A stretch of DNA of 64,000 nucleotides from Lederbergia lenta NBRC 16444 (lineage in GTDB: Bacteria > Bacillota > Bacilli > Bacillales > Bacillaceae_C): NCBI RefSeq assembly GCF_001591545.1, contig NZ_BCVC01000001.1, forward strand, positions 1,736,001 through 1,800,000. Reading direction: 5' to 3'. A model generated the notes under the pieces. The model saw nothing but the letters and a program-made list of their open reading frames with translations. It ran no database searches and was not told the DNA's origin. The translations under genes and the position numbers were made by a program. Position 1 is the stretch's first letter; each line of letters starts with the position of its first letter. Below, piece after piece: positions 28,664-37,178 of the stretch.

Positions 28664-29260
28664 TTAATTTGTATTGGCTGCCAATAAATCCGAATAAGTG
28701 GCAGCTTTTTCTGGTGGCATTTTTTCTAGCACCTTAGCAAGTGACGCCGTATTTAAATTTGAAAGTATTTTAATTGCTTCTTCTTCTTTCATTTCTAAAA
28801 TAATGGGTGCAGCTTTTTTAGGTGTCATAGATTCAAATGTGGAAACAATCTCCTTGAAAGCACGTTTGTTTTCCGTTTGAATCTGTCGCAATTCCTCGAT
28901 CGTTTGTTCAAGTCTTTCTTGTTCAACAACAAGTCGTTCCTTTTCTAAGTCTTTATTGTCTAATTGACTTTTTAATTGATTAATTTGGGCATTTTTATCT
29001 TGAATTTCTGCATCTAAACTAATGATTTTATCCTCATATTCGACAACTTTTTCATTTTCTTTTCCTTCTTTTATATCGGTTATGATCGGAATTTTTTCAC
29101 TTATTTCTTTTGCTTTTTCAAAGACATTCACCCCGTTAACCGAAGCAATTAGTAGACCAAGAAATACGGCGAAGAGAAGCGGAATAAAAAACCAAAATAT
29201 GAATCTCTGGAGAAAGCTAGTCTCTTTCTCTTCTTTATGTTTTTTTAAGGTTTTCTCCAC
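28664..29260 (-). CDS. ylxF: YlxF/MotE-like protein with MgtE-type N domain
   Basis: 198 aa: an N-terminal cytoplasmic basic stretch, one transmembrane helix (FIFWFFIPLLFAVFLGLLIA), a long coiled coil (about 75-140) and a C-terminal MgtE-N-like helical domain (TPKKAAPIILEMKEEEAIKI and VLEKMPPEKAATYSDLL). It resembles MotE, a MotC chaperone, of Gram-negatives; in Bacillus its role is not well defined. It starts at a GTG behind AGGTG. The position between fliJ and fliK is conserved. Confidence 0.88.
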   Translation of the reverse strand: MEKTLKKHKEEKETSFLQRFIFWFFIPLLFAVFLGLLIASVNGVNVFEKAKEISEKIPIITDIKEGKENEKVVEYEDKIISLDAEIQDKNAQINQLKSQLDNKDLEKERLVVEQERLEQTIEELRQIQTENKRAFKEIVSTFESMTPKKAAPIILEMKEEEAIKILSNLNTASLAKVLEKMPPEKAATYSDLLAANTN

Positions 29261-29268
29261 TTAATCAC

Positions 29269-29715
29269 CTAATTTCCTTCCCGATGAAAATATTGAATTG
29301 CTGATATTTCATCAAGTTGCATATTTTCAAGTTGACTTATTTCTTTCATATAACTTTTATAATTTCGTTCTTTTAGCTTTTCATACTTTTTCATTTCTAT
29401 ATTACTTTCTTTTAATTCTTCTTCGCGCCAATTCATTTTATTTCGAGCATTCATGACAACAATTTGGTGATGTTCTATCGTTTTTTCTAAATTACTAATA
29501 AAATGCTGGTAGTGGCGAATTTCTAGGATTGAAAAGCCTTGGCTAAGTTGTTCAGACATGTAATGTTCCAGGTTTTCTTTCTTTTTAAGTAAATCAAATA
29601 ATTTTTCTGCGCTTTCTTCGAAGTTTCTAACAGAATCTTGGTAAAGATTAAAAGCCTCTTCTTTTTCCCTTTCTCTTAAGTTCAAAATCTTTTGGAACTT
29701 AAAATTATAATTCAA
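29269..29715 (-). CDS. fliJ: Flagellar export chaperone FliJ
   Basis: Antiparallel coiled-coil protein linking the FliI ATPase to FlhA, activating export. 148 aa, predicted almost entirely helical (KFQKILNLREREKEEAFNLY, then YQHFISNLEKTIEHHQIVV). The start is TTG 29715, within the fliI stop (TTGA overlap) and 8 nt behind AGGTG. The sequence is divergent, as usual for FliJ; position and structure carry the assignment. Confidence 0.93.
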   Translation of the reverse strand: MNYNFKFQKILNLREREKEEAFNLYQDSVRNFEESAEKLFDLLKKKENLEHYMSEQLSQGFSILEIRHYQHFISNLEKTIEHHQIVVMNARNKMNWREEELKESNIEMKKYEKLKERNYKSYMKEISQLENMQLDEISAIQYFHREGN

Positions 29716-31037
29716 TTGAATTCACCTGTTTCTGATAGTTCAATCAAAGATTGTATACTTTCTTGGAGAGTCTTTTTTTCATCTGTATTTTGCTTCAAAA
29801 AGGAAATGATTTCTGGATAAGCTTGTATAGCTTCGTCTATTTCTCGTGAAGCACCCTTCTTATATGCTCCGATATTAATTAAATCCTCTGAATTTAAATA
29901 CGTGCTTAATAAATCACGTACTCTCACTGCTGCTGTTCGATGCTCAGAACTGGCGAGAGCGCTCATGAGTCTGCTCACACTCTGTAATATATTTATAGCC
30001 GGATATTGACCCTTATTAGCTAAAGATCGGTCCAGTACAATATGGCCATCTAATATACCGCGTACAGCATCCGCAATTGGCTCATTCATATCGTCACCAT
30101 CCACAAGGACTGTATAAAATGCAGTGATTGATCCAAATTGGTTGGTTCCAGTTCGCTCTAATAGACGAGGCATAATAGAAAAAACAGAAGGAGTATAGCC
30201 TTTAGTAGCGGGTGGTTCACCTACCGCAAGGCCTACTTCACGCTGCGCCATCGCTACACGTGTAACGGAATCCATCATGAACATGACATCATGGCCTTTA
30301 TCCCGAAAATATTCCGCAATAGCAGTCGCTGTAAATGCACCTTTTATTCGCATTAATGCAGGCTGATCTGAAGTGGCAGCAATAATGATTGATTTCTTTA
30401 ACCCTTCTGGACCTAAATCATTTTCAACAAATTCTCTTACTTCTCTTCCTCGCTCACCAATAAGTGCAATTACGTTAATATCAGCTTTTGTATTTCTAGC
30501 AATCATTCCAAGCAGTGTACTCTTACCAACACCACTTCCAGCAAATATCCCAAGCCTTTGTCCCTTACCGACAGTTAATAAACTATCTATTGGTCTAACT
30601 CCAACTTCCAAAGGCTCTGCAATCGTAGGTCTACTTAATGGATTTGGCGGAGTTTTATCTGTATCGACTGCTTTCATTCCAATTGGCATTGTTGAACCAT
30701 CTATTGGATGTCCGAGCGAATCAATTACTTTACCAATTAATTCAGGACCCACTTTTATTTGTAACGGTTTTGAAGTGGCTTCCACAAGGCTTCCAGGTCG
30801 GATGTCTTGGATGTTTGTATAGGGCATTAAAACGATATTTTGCTCTTTAAAGCCAACAACCTCTGCCATTATTTTTCGTTTTTTTGTTTTGGCGCCTACA
30901 TGTATGAAACAAACATCTCCTATTGAGCTTTCAGGCCCTTGTGATTCGATCATTAAGCCAACCACTTTTACTACTTTTCCATAATACTGGAGCGTATCTA
31001 TATTAGGTATGAAGGGTAGTAATTCCTTTGCTTTCAT
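29712..31037 (-). CDS. fliI: Flagellum-specific ATPase FliI
   Basis: ATPase of the flagellar export apparatus, related to F1-beta. 441 aa. Walker A GIFAGSGVGKSTLLGMIA, the ALIGERGREVREFVE segment, Walker B DVMFMMDSVTRVAMAQRE, and the LLERTGTNQFGSITAFYTVL region are all present. ATG 31037 follows GAAGGAGAG. It overlaps fliH by 4 bp; FliH is its negative regulator. Confidence 0.97.
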   Translation of the reverse strand: MKAKELLPFIPNIDTLQYYGKVVKVVGLMIESQGPESSIGDVCFIHVGAKTKKRKIMAEVVGFKEQNIVLMPYTNIQDIRPGSLVEATSKPLQIKVGPELIGKVIDSLGHPIDGSTMPIGMKAVDTDKTPPNPLSRPTIAEPLEVGVRPIDSLLTVGKGQRLGIFAGSGVGKSTLLGMIARNTKADINVIALIGERGREVREFVENDLGPEGLKKSIIIAATSDQPALMRIKGAFTATAIAEYFRDKGHDVMFMMDSVTRVAMAQREVGLAVGEPPATKGYTPSVFSIMPRLLERTGTNQFGSITAFYTVLVDGDDMNEPIADAVRGILDGHIVLDRSLANKGQYPAINILQSVSRLMSALASSEHRTAAVRVRDLLSTYLNSEDLINIGAYKKGASREIDEAIQAYPEIISFLKQNTDEKKTLQESIQSLIELSETGEFN

Positions 31038-31801
31038 TGAGACTCTCCTTCAATTAAATCCTTTAAGCTTTCTTTAAGCTCTACTAATTGGCTTGAAATG
31101 CTAGCATCTATTCTTCCATTATCAGATTCAATAAAGCAGGCATGCTCCTCTAAATCCGTATCAGGATATATAAAACATGTAATATTGTTAGGGAATATTG
31201 CGTCTAACTCTGCTTTTTCATTAATTAGCAGATCATAATGTATTGGATGTACGTGAATTTGTACATCTTTAAAATCTCTCGCCTCTTTTATCGCCCTTTT
31301 CACTAGAGGAACAAACTTTTCTTTTTCTTCCGTTAATGTAGTGTGAAGAATTCGTTCAGCAACTGCAATCGCAATTTCTAAAATCGTTCCCTCCGCAATT
31401 TGAATATGTTCGGAAAAAGCTATTTTTGAATCATCCGTTACTTGCTTTGCAATTTCTATTAGTTTCTCATATTCATTGAAACCACTGCTTCTGCCTTCTT
31501 CCACACCTGCTTGGAAGCCTTCATCGTAAGCAAATGCAGACAGATTTCTTTTTTCGTGCTCCCATGCTTCCTGTTGCTCTTTCATTTCATTGATCATATT
31601 GTCCGCTTGCGATTGAGCTTGAGATATAAGTGATTTTGCTTCATTTTCTGCATTTGCAAGTATTAATTGTTGTTCATTATTAAACTCGGTATTTACAGAA
31701 GCATATTCTTCATCTCTATCCAGGTGAACTTGTTTTAATTGAATTAATCTTGAATCATTTTTTTTTAACGTAGAAGTTCCGGATTTAATAATTCTAGACA
31801 A
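31034..31801 (-). CDS. fliH: Flagellar export regulator FliH
   Basis: Dimeric stator-like regulator of the FliI ATPase. The ORF is open far into fliG, but its upstream part is an out-of-frame shadow of fliG. I place the start at TTG 31801 (then SRIIKSGTSTLKKNDS), because GGGGGAG lies 9 nt upstream and the downstream sequence is where FliH homology begins; ATG 31810 abuts the Shine-Dalgarno. 255 aa: a helical, Glu/Gln-rich middle (about 40-110) and a C-terminal domain (EIAIAVAERILHTTLTEEKE and SSQLVELKESLKDLIEGES). It overlaps the fliG stop by 8 bp. Confidence 0.9.
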   Translation of the reverse strand: MSRIIKSGTSTLKKNDSRLIQLKQVHLDRDEEYASVNTEFNNEQQLILANAENEAKSLISQAQSQADNMINEMKEQQEAWEHEKRNLSAFAYDEGFQAGVEEGRSSGFNEYEKLIEIAKQVTDDSKIAFSEHIQIAEGTILEIAIAVAERILHTTLTEEKEKFVPLVKRAIKEARDFKDVQIHVHPIHYDLLINEKAELDAIFPNNITCFIYPDTDLEEHACFIESDNGRIDASISSQLVELKESLKDLIEGESQ

Positions 31802-32807
31802 TAATATCATCTCCCCCACCACGGGCAACGATAATTTCTCCAGTTTCCTCCAACCTACGAATGATATTAACAATACTCGTTTGAGCCTCTTCCACATCAC
31901 GCAATCGTACAGGACCCATAAATTCCATTTCCTCTTTAAAGGTTTCAACCATACGTGTAGACATATTGCGATAGATTACTTCTTTTACTTCCTCACTTGA
32001 AATTTTTAATGCGAGTAAGAGATCTTCATTTTCACATTCACGAATCACACGCTGTATGGAACGATTATCAAGTGTAACAATATCCTCAAACACAAACATA
32101 CGTTTCTTTATTTCTTCGGCTAGCTCAGGATCTTGAATTTCCAATGAGTCAAGAATCGTTTTTTCCGTGGCACGATCCACCCCATTTAATACCTCTACTA
32201 CCGCTTCAATTCCTCCGGTTTGCGTATAATCTTGCGTAACAGTTGCTGAAAGCTTCCGTTCAAGTATTGCTTCCACTTCACTAATTACTTCTGGAGAAGT
32301 ACTGTCCATAATAGCGATTCTTTTTGCAATATCAGCTTGTAATTCTTGCGGAAGTTCCGATAGAATTTGACCAGCTTTCTCAGGATCTAAGTACGATAAT
32401 ATAAGCGCAATTGTTTGTGGATGTTCATTTTGAATAAAATTTAATATTTGACCAGCGTCAGCTTTTCGAGCAAAATCGAAAGGCTTTACTTGTAATGAAG
32501 ATGTAAGTCTATTAATAATCTCTAGTGCCTGCTCAGCACCAAGCGCCTTTTCTAATACCGTTTTCGCGTAACCAATTCCACCTTGGGAAATATAATCTTG
32601 GGCTATGGCGATATTATGAAATTCATCCATCACATCTTCTTTTGCTGCAGAATCTACTTTTCGCACACTTGATATTTCCAGCGTTAATTTTTCCATTTCT
32701 TCTTCAGATAAATGTTTATAAACAGATGAAGCAACATCTGGTCCAAGTGAGATCAAGAGGATAGCAGCTTTTTGTTTTCCTGTTAGACCAGCTTCTCTTC
32801 TTGACAT
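31794..32807 (-). CDS. fliG: Flagellar motor switch protein FliG
   Basis: C-ring protein that contacts the stator and generates torque. 337 aa from ATG 32807 (MSRREAGLTGKQKAAILLIS), 6 nt behind AGGAGG; the ATG two codons upstream touches the Shine-Dalgarno. Motifs: the EHPQ segment in FIQNEHPQTIALILSYLDP, and the C-terminal torque helix with charged residues FVFEDIVTLDNRSIQRVIRE. The end is GGGDDIIV. Confidence 0.97.
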   Translation of the reverse strand: MSRREAGLTGKQKAAILLISLGPDVASSVYKHLSEEEMEKLTLEISSVRKVDSAAKEDVMDEFHNIAIAQDYISQGGIGYAKTVLEKALGAEQALEIINRLTSSLQVKPFDFARKADAGQILNFIQNEHPQTIALILSYLDPEKAGQILSELPQELQADIAKRIAIMDSTSPEVISEVEAILERKLSATVTQDYTQTGGIEAVVEVLNGVDRATEKTILDSLEIQDPELAEEIKKRMFVFEDIVTLDNRSIQRVIRECENEDLLLALKISSEEVKEVIYRNMSTRMVETFKEEMEFMGPVRLRDVEEAQTSIVNIIRRLEETGEIIVARGGGDDIIV

Positions 32808-32817
32808 GTCCATCCTC

Positions 32818-34410
32818 CTAATCTTCTGTTAACCATGTACGTAGCAATTTAGCAAATTCATCCGGCTTTTCCTTAGCCATTTTTTCCAACTGTTTCCTGC
32901 GAACGTTAGCTTCGTTCATCACTTCTTCATTTAAGTCTGGGATATCCATTGGTTCAGGAATGGTTTCTTCCATATATATTTCTTCTTCCATCTCCGTTTC
33001 TTTACGTTTTCTAAGCATAAAGAAAATTAAGAGTCCGATAATGGCGAGTAATAGACCACCAACAACAAACACCCACCAAGGCAATCCGCTTTTTGGATCA
33101 GCTTCTATATCAACTTTCCCATTAAACGGTTGAACAGAAACAAGAACTTTATTTTCTATCGCAGCATCAGATACATCCGTATCAAAATCTTTATTAATAG
33201 ATGTCTTTACAATTGTTGACAACATTTTTCTTATATCTTCTTTTCTATCTTCCGGAAATGAATTCACGTCATCTGCGTTAGGTGGTTCGACCATCACTTG
33301 AATTCCTAAATCACGAATCTTATAAGGACTTTCTACGATCTCTTTTCGAATCCTATTAACTTCATTATTAAGGGTTTCTTCCGTTCTTTCGTAATCGCCG
33401 TTACCTTCAGCACCCTCTAAATATTGGCTTCCCCCACTATCTGGCGCATCTTCTGCTTGAGGAACACCGCCAACTTCATCCCCTGTGCCGGTAAATGTTT
33501 CTGTAATTCGCTGTGCGCTAATTTCTATCCCACGCATATTTTCTTCATCCACTGGCGTAACGATATTTTCTTCGCGATTTTCCTGTGTAAAATCAATATC
33601 TGCGGTGACAGATGTAACAATCTTATCGAATCCCATTAAGGTACCGAGCATATTTTGCACTTGCCTTTGGATATCTCGCTCCACTTGACTTTTAATTTGC
33701 ATTTGCTGTGTATAACCATCATCAGCATATTGTTCATTATTTAAATCAAAGTAATCTAAAAATTGGTTTCTGATAACAATATTCTCAGGAGGTAAATTAG
33801 GAACACTCTTAGATACTAGATGATATAAAGACTTTATTTGTTTGTCACTGAACTCATGCCCTGGCTTTGTTTGAAGCACAATAGATGCTGAGGCTGTTTC
33901 TTTTGCATCATTCAAAAATACGCCCTTTTCAGGCATGTTAAACATAACCGTCGCCTGTTCTATCCCATCAATACTTTTCATCATTTTGGCCAATTCCGTC
34001 TGTGTTGCATCTAACTTTAAAACATTGAACTCATTATCAGTCATCCCAAATCCAGCATTTTCGCCAAAAAATGAATAATCAATATTTCCTGATTTAGGAA
34101 TCCCTTCTGCCGCAAGCTCTACCATTAAAGCTTCTACATTTTCTTTCGGAACCCGTATAGTAGTACCTCCATTGGCGATTTCCGATTTAATCCCTTTAGA
34201 ATCCAAACTCTCCTTAATAGAACCTGTCTCAGAAGGTGTTAGATTGGTATATAAAGGTACTAATGTAGTTTTAGTGGCAAAATAAGCAATCCCCACACCA
34301 AAAATAACGGCAGTCAAAATAGAACCTAATAAAATGAATTTTTGATTCCCTGTTCGACTTGTCCAATATTCTTTTGTCTTTTTTATATACCTTGATAGTG
34401 TCTCTTTCAT
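32818..34410 (-). CDS. fliF: MS-ring protein FliF
   Basis: Forms the membrane MS ring on which the rod and C ring assemble. 530 aa from ATG 34410 (MKETLSRYIKKTKEYW), behind AAGGGG; the longer ORF to 34443 lacks a Shine-Dalgarno. First transmembrane helix near residues 25-46 (FILLGSILTAVIFGVGIAYF), ring-building motifs in the periplasmic part, second helix near 445-466 (WWVFVVGGLLLAIIGLLIFF), and a C-terminal FliG-binding tail (DEFAKLLRTWLTED). Confidence 0.97.
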   Translation of the reverse strand: MKETLSRYIKKTKEYWTSRTGNQKFILLGSILTAVIFGVGIAYFATKTTLVPLYTNLTPSETGSIKESLDSKGIKSEIANGGTTIRVPKENVEALMVELAAEGIPKSGNIDYSFFGENAGFGMTDNEFNVLKLDATQTELAKMMKSIDGIEQATVMFNMPEKGVFLNDAKETASASIVLQTKPGHEFSDKQIKSLYHLVSKSVPNLPPENIVIRNQFLDYFDLNNEQYADDGYTQQMQIKSQVERDIQRQVQNMLGTLMGFDKIVTSVTADIDFTQENREENIVTPVDEENMRGIEISAQRITETFTGTGDEVGGVPQAEDAPDSGGSQYLEGAEGNGDYERTEETLNNEVNRIRKEIVESPYKIRDLGIQVMVEPPNADDVNSFPEDRKEDIRKMLSTIVKTSINKDFDTDVSDAAIENKVLVSVQPFNGKVDIEADPKSGLPWWVFVVGGLLLAIIGLLIFFMLRKRKETEMEEEIYMEETIPEPMDIPDLNEEVMNEANVRRKQLEKMAKEKPDEFAKLLRTWLTED

Positions 34411-34480
34411 GTAAAAGCCCCTTAACATACATACATTTATCAAACGACATACTATTAAAATTATTAATTGCTACAACCTA

Positions 34481-34798
34481 TCAAACTTGCATTCTCATAA
34501 TTTCTTGATAAGCTTCTACAGCTTTATTGCGCACCTCTAGTGCAGTTTGCATACTGATTGATGCTTTTTGGGCAGTAATCATTACATTATGCAGTTCTAT
34601 ATCTTCACCTCTTGCTAATTTATCAGTTGCAATATCTGATTGAATCTGCGCACCATTCACATCGTTTATGGCATTTGTCAAAAATTCACCAAAATTAGAT
34701 TTCTGTTCCGTTTCATTTAACCTATTCATACTTGAGTTAGTTATATTATTCACATTATTAGGCTGAATATCACTGAAATTAACACTATTTACAGGCAT
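34481..34798 (-). CDS. fliE: Rod-MS-ring junction protein FliE
   Basis: Connects the MS ring to the rod. 105 aa from ATG 34798 (MPVNSVNFSDIQ), behind GGGGAGG. The longest ORF starts at ATG 34825, overlapping the flgC stop, but has no good Shine-Dalgarno. The conserved C-terminal half reads ELHNVMITAQKASISMQTAL and then EVRNKAVEAYQEIMRMQV. B. subtilis FliE is about the same length. Confidence 0.95.
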   Translation of the reverse strand: MPVNSVNFSDIQPNNVNNITNSSMNRLNETEQKSNFGEFLTNAINDVNGAQIQSDIATDKLARGEDIELHNVMITAQKASISMQTALEVRNKAVEAYQEIMRMQV

Positions 34799-34824
34799 CC
34801 TATATAATGCCTCCCCTCTGAACA

Positions 34825-35283
34825 TTATTTACCTATTTCTAAAGCTTTCATATACATAGATTTTGTTGAGTTCATTACTGTTACATTCGCTTCATAAGAA
34901 CGTGTAGTACTAATTAAATCAACCATCTCTTTTAATGGGTCGACATTCGGTAACTGTACAAAACCTTCATCATTTGCATCTGGATGGTCCGGATCATGCA
35001 CAAGTCGATATGGAGCATTATCTTCAACAATATTAGTAATTTTTACCCCATTTAAAGCAGAACTAACATTATTTGAGTTAATTGCTGTATTTAACATAGA
35101 GGAAAATGATGAAGCCTTCGGTTCCATGACAACCATTTTCCTAGTATACGGCTGCCACTCGCCATCAACCATCTTCCCTCTTGTTGTATCTACGTTCGCC
35201 ATATTTGAAGAGATAACATCCATCCGTAAGCGTTGAGCTGTTAACGCAGAGGTAGTAATATTCATTCCTTGAAATAAAGACAT
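34825..35283 (-). CDS. flgC: Proximal rod protein FlgC
   Basis: Rod subunit. 152 aa with the N-terminal rod motif LTAQRLRMDVISSNMANVDT, the FVQLPNVDPLKEMVDLIST segment, and the C-terminal RSYEANVTVMNSTKSMYMKA helix. ATG 35283 is one base beyond the flgB stop. Exported without a cleaved signal. Confidence 0.96.
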   Translation of the reverse strand: MSLFQGMNITTSALTAQRLRMDVISSNMANVDTTRGKMVDGEWQPYTRKMVVMEPKASSFSSMLNTAINSNNVSSALNGVKITNIVEDNAPYRLVHDPDHPDANDEGFVQLPNVDPLKEMVDLISTTRSYEANVTVMNSTKSMYMKALEIGK

Positions 35284-35284
35284 T

Positions 35285-35677
35285 TTACCTACCTCCTCTA
35301 ATTACATTTGAAAGGGATGAAAATTTGCTGTTTAATCTGTCAATTAATGCATTATAGTATATTTGATTTGTAGCTAAATTTGCCATCTCTTTATCCATAT
35401 CTACGTTATTCCCATTGTGATTATATTGTAGGTTTTTATTTGTGATAATAGAAGACTTTCCGGGTTTAGCAGTGATTTGATAATGACGGGGGTCACTTCT
35501 ATAGGCATTGATTGATTTTCCAGACTCTTCACGTAGCATTTGTTTAAAACTTACATCTTTCCCTTTATAATTTGGTACATCAACATTAGCTATATTCTCA
35601 GCTGTTACTTTGTGTTTAAGTGATGAATAATTCAACGCTTTTTCCAACGTATTTATATTACCTGAAAAGAAGTCCAA
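35285..35677 (-). CDS. flgB: Proximal rod protein FlgB, first gene of fla/che
   Basis: Rod subunit, 130 aa. The N-terminal half has EKALNYSSLKHKVTAENIAN and VDVPNYKGKDVSFKQML; the C-terminal half has NHNGNNVDMDKEMANLATNQ and YYNALIDRLNS. The start is TTG 35677, about 10 nt behind CCGGAGG. It opens the long operon running to swrB at 8.06 kb. The 580-bp region upstream, up to the codY terminator, must carry the fla/che promoter(s). Confidence 0.96.
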   Translation of the reverse strand: MDFFSGNINTLEKALNYSSLKHKVTAENIANVDVPNYKGKDVSFKQMLREESGKSINAYRSDPRHYQITAKPGKSSIITNKNLQYNHNGNNVDMDKEMANLATNQIYYNALIDRLNSKFSSLSNVIRGGR

Positions 35678-36220
35678 AGTATGACACCTCCGGTTAATTT
35701 TTACACATCTTGCAAAACAATCTAATGTAATTGTAATAGTTATGTAACAGTTAGTCTAGTGGTAATATTGCTAAATACGACACTTTGCGACAAATTTACG
35801 ACTTTAGTTTTATTTTTCAAATATTCTCTTGAAAAATACTTGCATATATGCCTTTTAGCCTACCTACTCCTTAAACCCTTATATATACAATCTTATTGTT
35901 TCCTTCCCTACATATAAACATAATGAATCAATTAATTAAATTAGTCAATAGGGGTAATTAGATATAGGTCCAATTACATGCCACTTTCGACAAATTTATG
36001 GGAATTTGACGACTAAACATCAAGTCAAATGGCATAATCTCGCACGGTTACTCACTTCCCTCCATGTAGGAAGGAGACCAAAGGCGCCTTGTATCCTGGA
36101 GGGAATATGAACATTGTACAAACTAAATGAAGAAAAGCTTTGAAAAAAATTTCTATTCTCCAGCCGTTTTTTATACTGAATCTAGATGCGAAATACATTC
36201 TTCTATCGTTCTTTTACATA
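35678..36220 (-). promoter_or_regulatory. fla/che upstream regulatory region
   Basis: A 540-bp AT-rich stretch without a convincing gene. On the minus strand it contains two copies of TAAATTTGTCG(C)AAAGTG, complementing 35779-35797 and 35980-35998; the distal copy includes TTTGTCGAAA, the Spo0A-box consensus. It also has a perfect 10-bp inverted repeat with an 8-nt spacer (35811-35838), a palindrome GCATATATGC (35842-35851), a 7-bp dyad ATTTGAC/GTCAAAT (36004-36030), and an imperfect hairpin with CCCTCCA/TGGAGGG arms (36058-36103). TTGACT at 36023-36028 has no -10 at the right distance. I could not assign a sigma-A or sigma-D promoter. Confidence 0.6.
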
Positions 36221-36253
36221 CAAAAAAAGACTGCGAGTCCGCAGTCTTTTTAA
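36221..36253 (-). terminator. Terminator after codY
   Basis: AAAAAGACTGCG-gact-CGCAGTCTTTTTTTT on the minus strand: a perfect stem of about 12 bp with a 4-nt loop and a long T-run, within 10 bp of the codY stop. The A-run on the other side means it could also act in the reverse direction. Confidence 0.93.
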
Positions 36254-36259
36254 TTTATT

Positions 36260-37039
36260 TTAGTTTGATTTAATTTTTTCTAATTCCTTAAGGAATTTCG
36301 AATTTAAAACTTTAATGTATGTTCCTTTCATACCAAGAGATCTTGATTCTATTACTCCTGCACTTTCAAGCTTTCTTAGTGCATTTACGATAACCGAACG
36401 CGTAATACCAACTCGGTCTGCAATTTTAGAAGCAACCAATAAACCTTCATTACCATCTAATTCTTCGAAAATATGCTCAATTGCTTCTAGTTCACTATAA
36501 GATAGGGAACTAATAGCCATTTGTACTACAGCTCTACTTCTTGCTTCCTCTTCAATTTCTTCCGATTTTTCACGTAAAATTTCCATACCAACAACTGTTG
36601 CTCCATACTCAGCTAAAATTAGATCATCATCTTGGAATTGATCCTCTAAGCGAGCAAGTATCAGTGTACCAAGTCGGTCTCCTCCACCAATAATAGGCAC
36701 AATAGTAGTCAGACCTTTTTCGAATAATTCCTTATTTTCAATCGGAAACGCTGTATATTCACTATCCACATCTAAGTTTGGAGAAGTCTCTGTAATTTTG
36801 AATAGATTTTGCGTATATTCTTCCGGAAACTGTCTATCTTCGAACATTCTTTTCATTCTTTCATTTTCAATTTGTTGATTAATTGCGATTCCTAACAATT
36901 TACCTCTTCTGCTTACGACAAAAACATTTGCTTCAATTACTTCTGTTAATGTTTCTGCCATCTCTTTAAAATTAACTGTTTTCCCTGAAGTCTTTTGTAA
37001 CATTGAGTTGATTTTTCTAGTTCTTGTTAATAAATCCAT
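36260..37039 (-). CDS. codY: Global transcriptional regulator CodY
   Basis: GTP- and branched-chain-amino-acid-sensing repressor of stationary-phase, amino-acid and motility genes in Bacillus. 259 aa: an N-terminal GAF ligand domain ([17 protein letters not shown] onwards) and a C-terminal winged helix with [20 protein letters not shown], then [25 protein letters not shown] precedes ATG 37039. It is last in xerC-hslV-hslU-codY, the B. subtilis codVWXY order, and lies next to the fla/che promoter region. Confidence 0.97.
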   Translation of the reverse strand: MDLLTRTRKINSMLQKTSGKTVNFKEMAETLTEVIEANVFVVSRRGKLLGIAINQQIENERMKRMFEDRQFPEEYTQNLFKITETSPNLDVDSEYTAFPIENKELFEKGLTTIVPIIGGGDRLGTLILARLEDQFQDDDLILAEYGATVVGMEILREKSEEIEEEARSRAVVQMAISSLSYSELEAIEHIFEELDGNEGLLVASKIADRVGITRSVIVNALRKLESAGVIESRSLGMKGTYIKVLNSKFLKELEKIKSN

Positions 37040-37178
37040 TATACTTCCTCCTAAATAGCTGCAAAGTTATATATTTTGATAATTATTCGTGTTGATGTGT
37101 TTTTCTTCACATAATCATGTTTACTAGTTGCACATGATTGTTGCTTTTCTTTTCCCTTACCAATAAGAAATTAAACGT

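Noticed and set aside
30373-30822. 149-aa plus-strand ORF
   Set aside because: Antisense to the conserved ATPase core of fliI; no start signal or homology.
31802-31948. Upstream extension of fliH to 31948 (MKPLKRKWNLW...)
   Set aside because: It lies inside fliG in another frame and has no FliH-like sequence; the Shine-Dalgarno GGGGGAG fits TTG 31801.
36023-36028. TTGACT as the -35 of the fla/che promoter
   Set aside because: At 16-18 nt the sequence is ATTCCC-like, not a -10; left unassigned.
36058-36103. c-di-GMP (GEMM) or other known riboswitch upstream of flgB
   Set aside because: The hairpin lacks the conserved GEMM core and I cannot match it to another riboswitch class.
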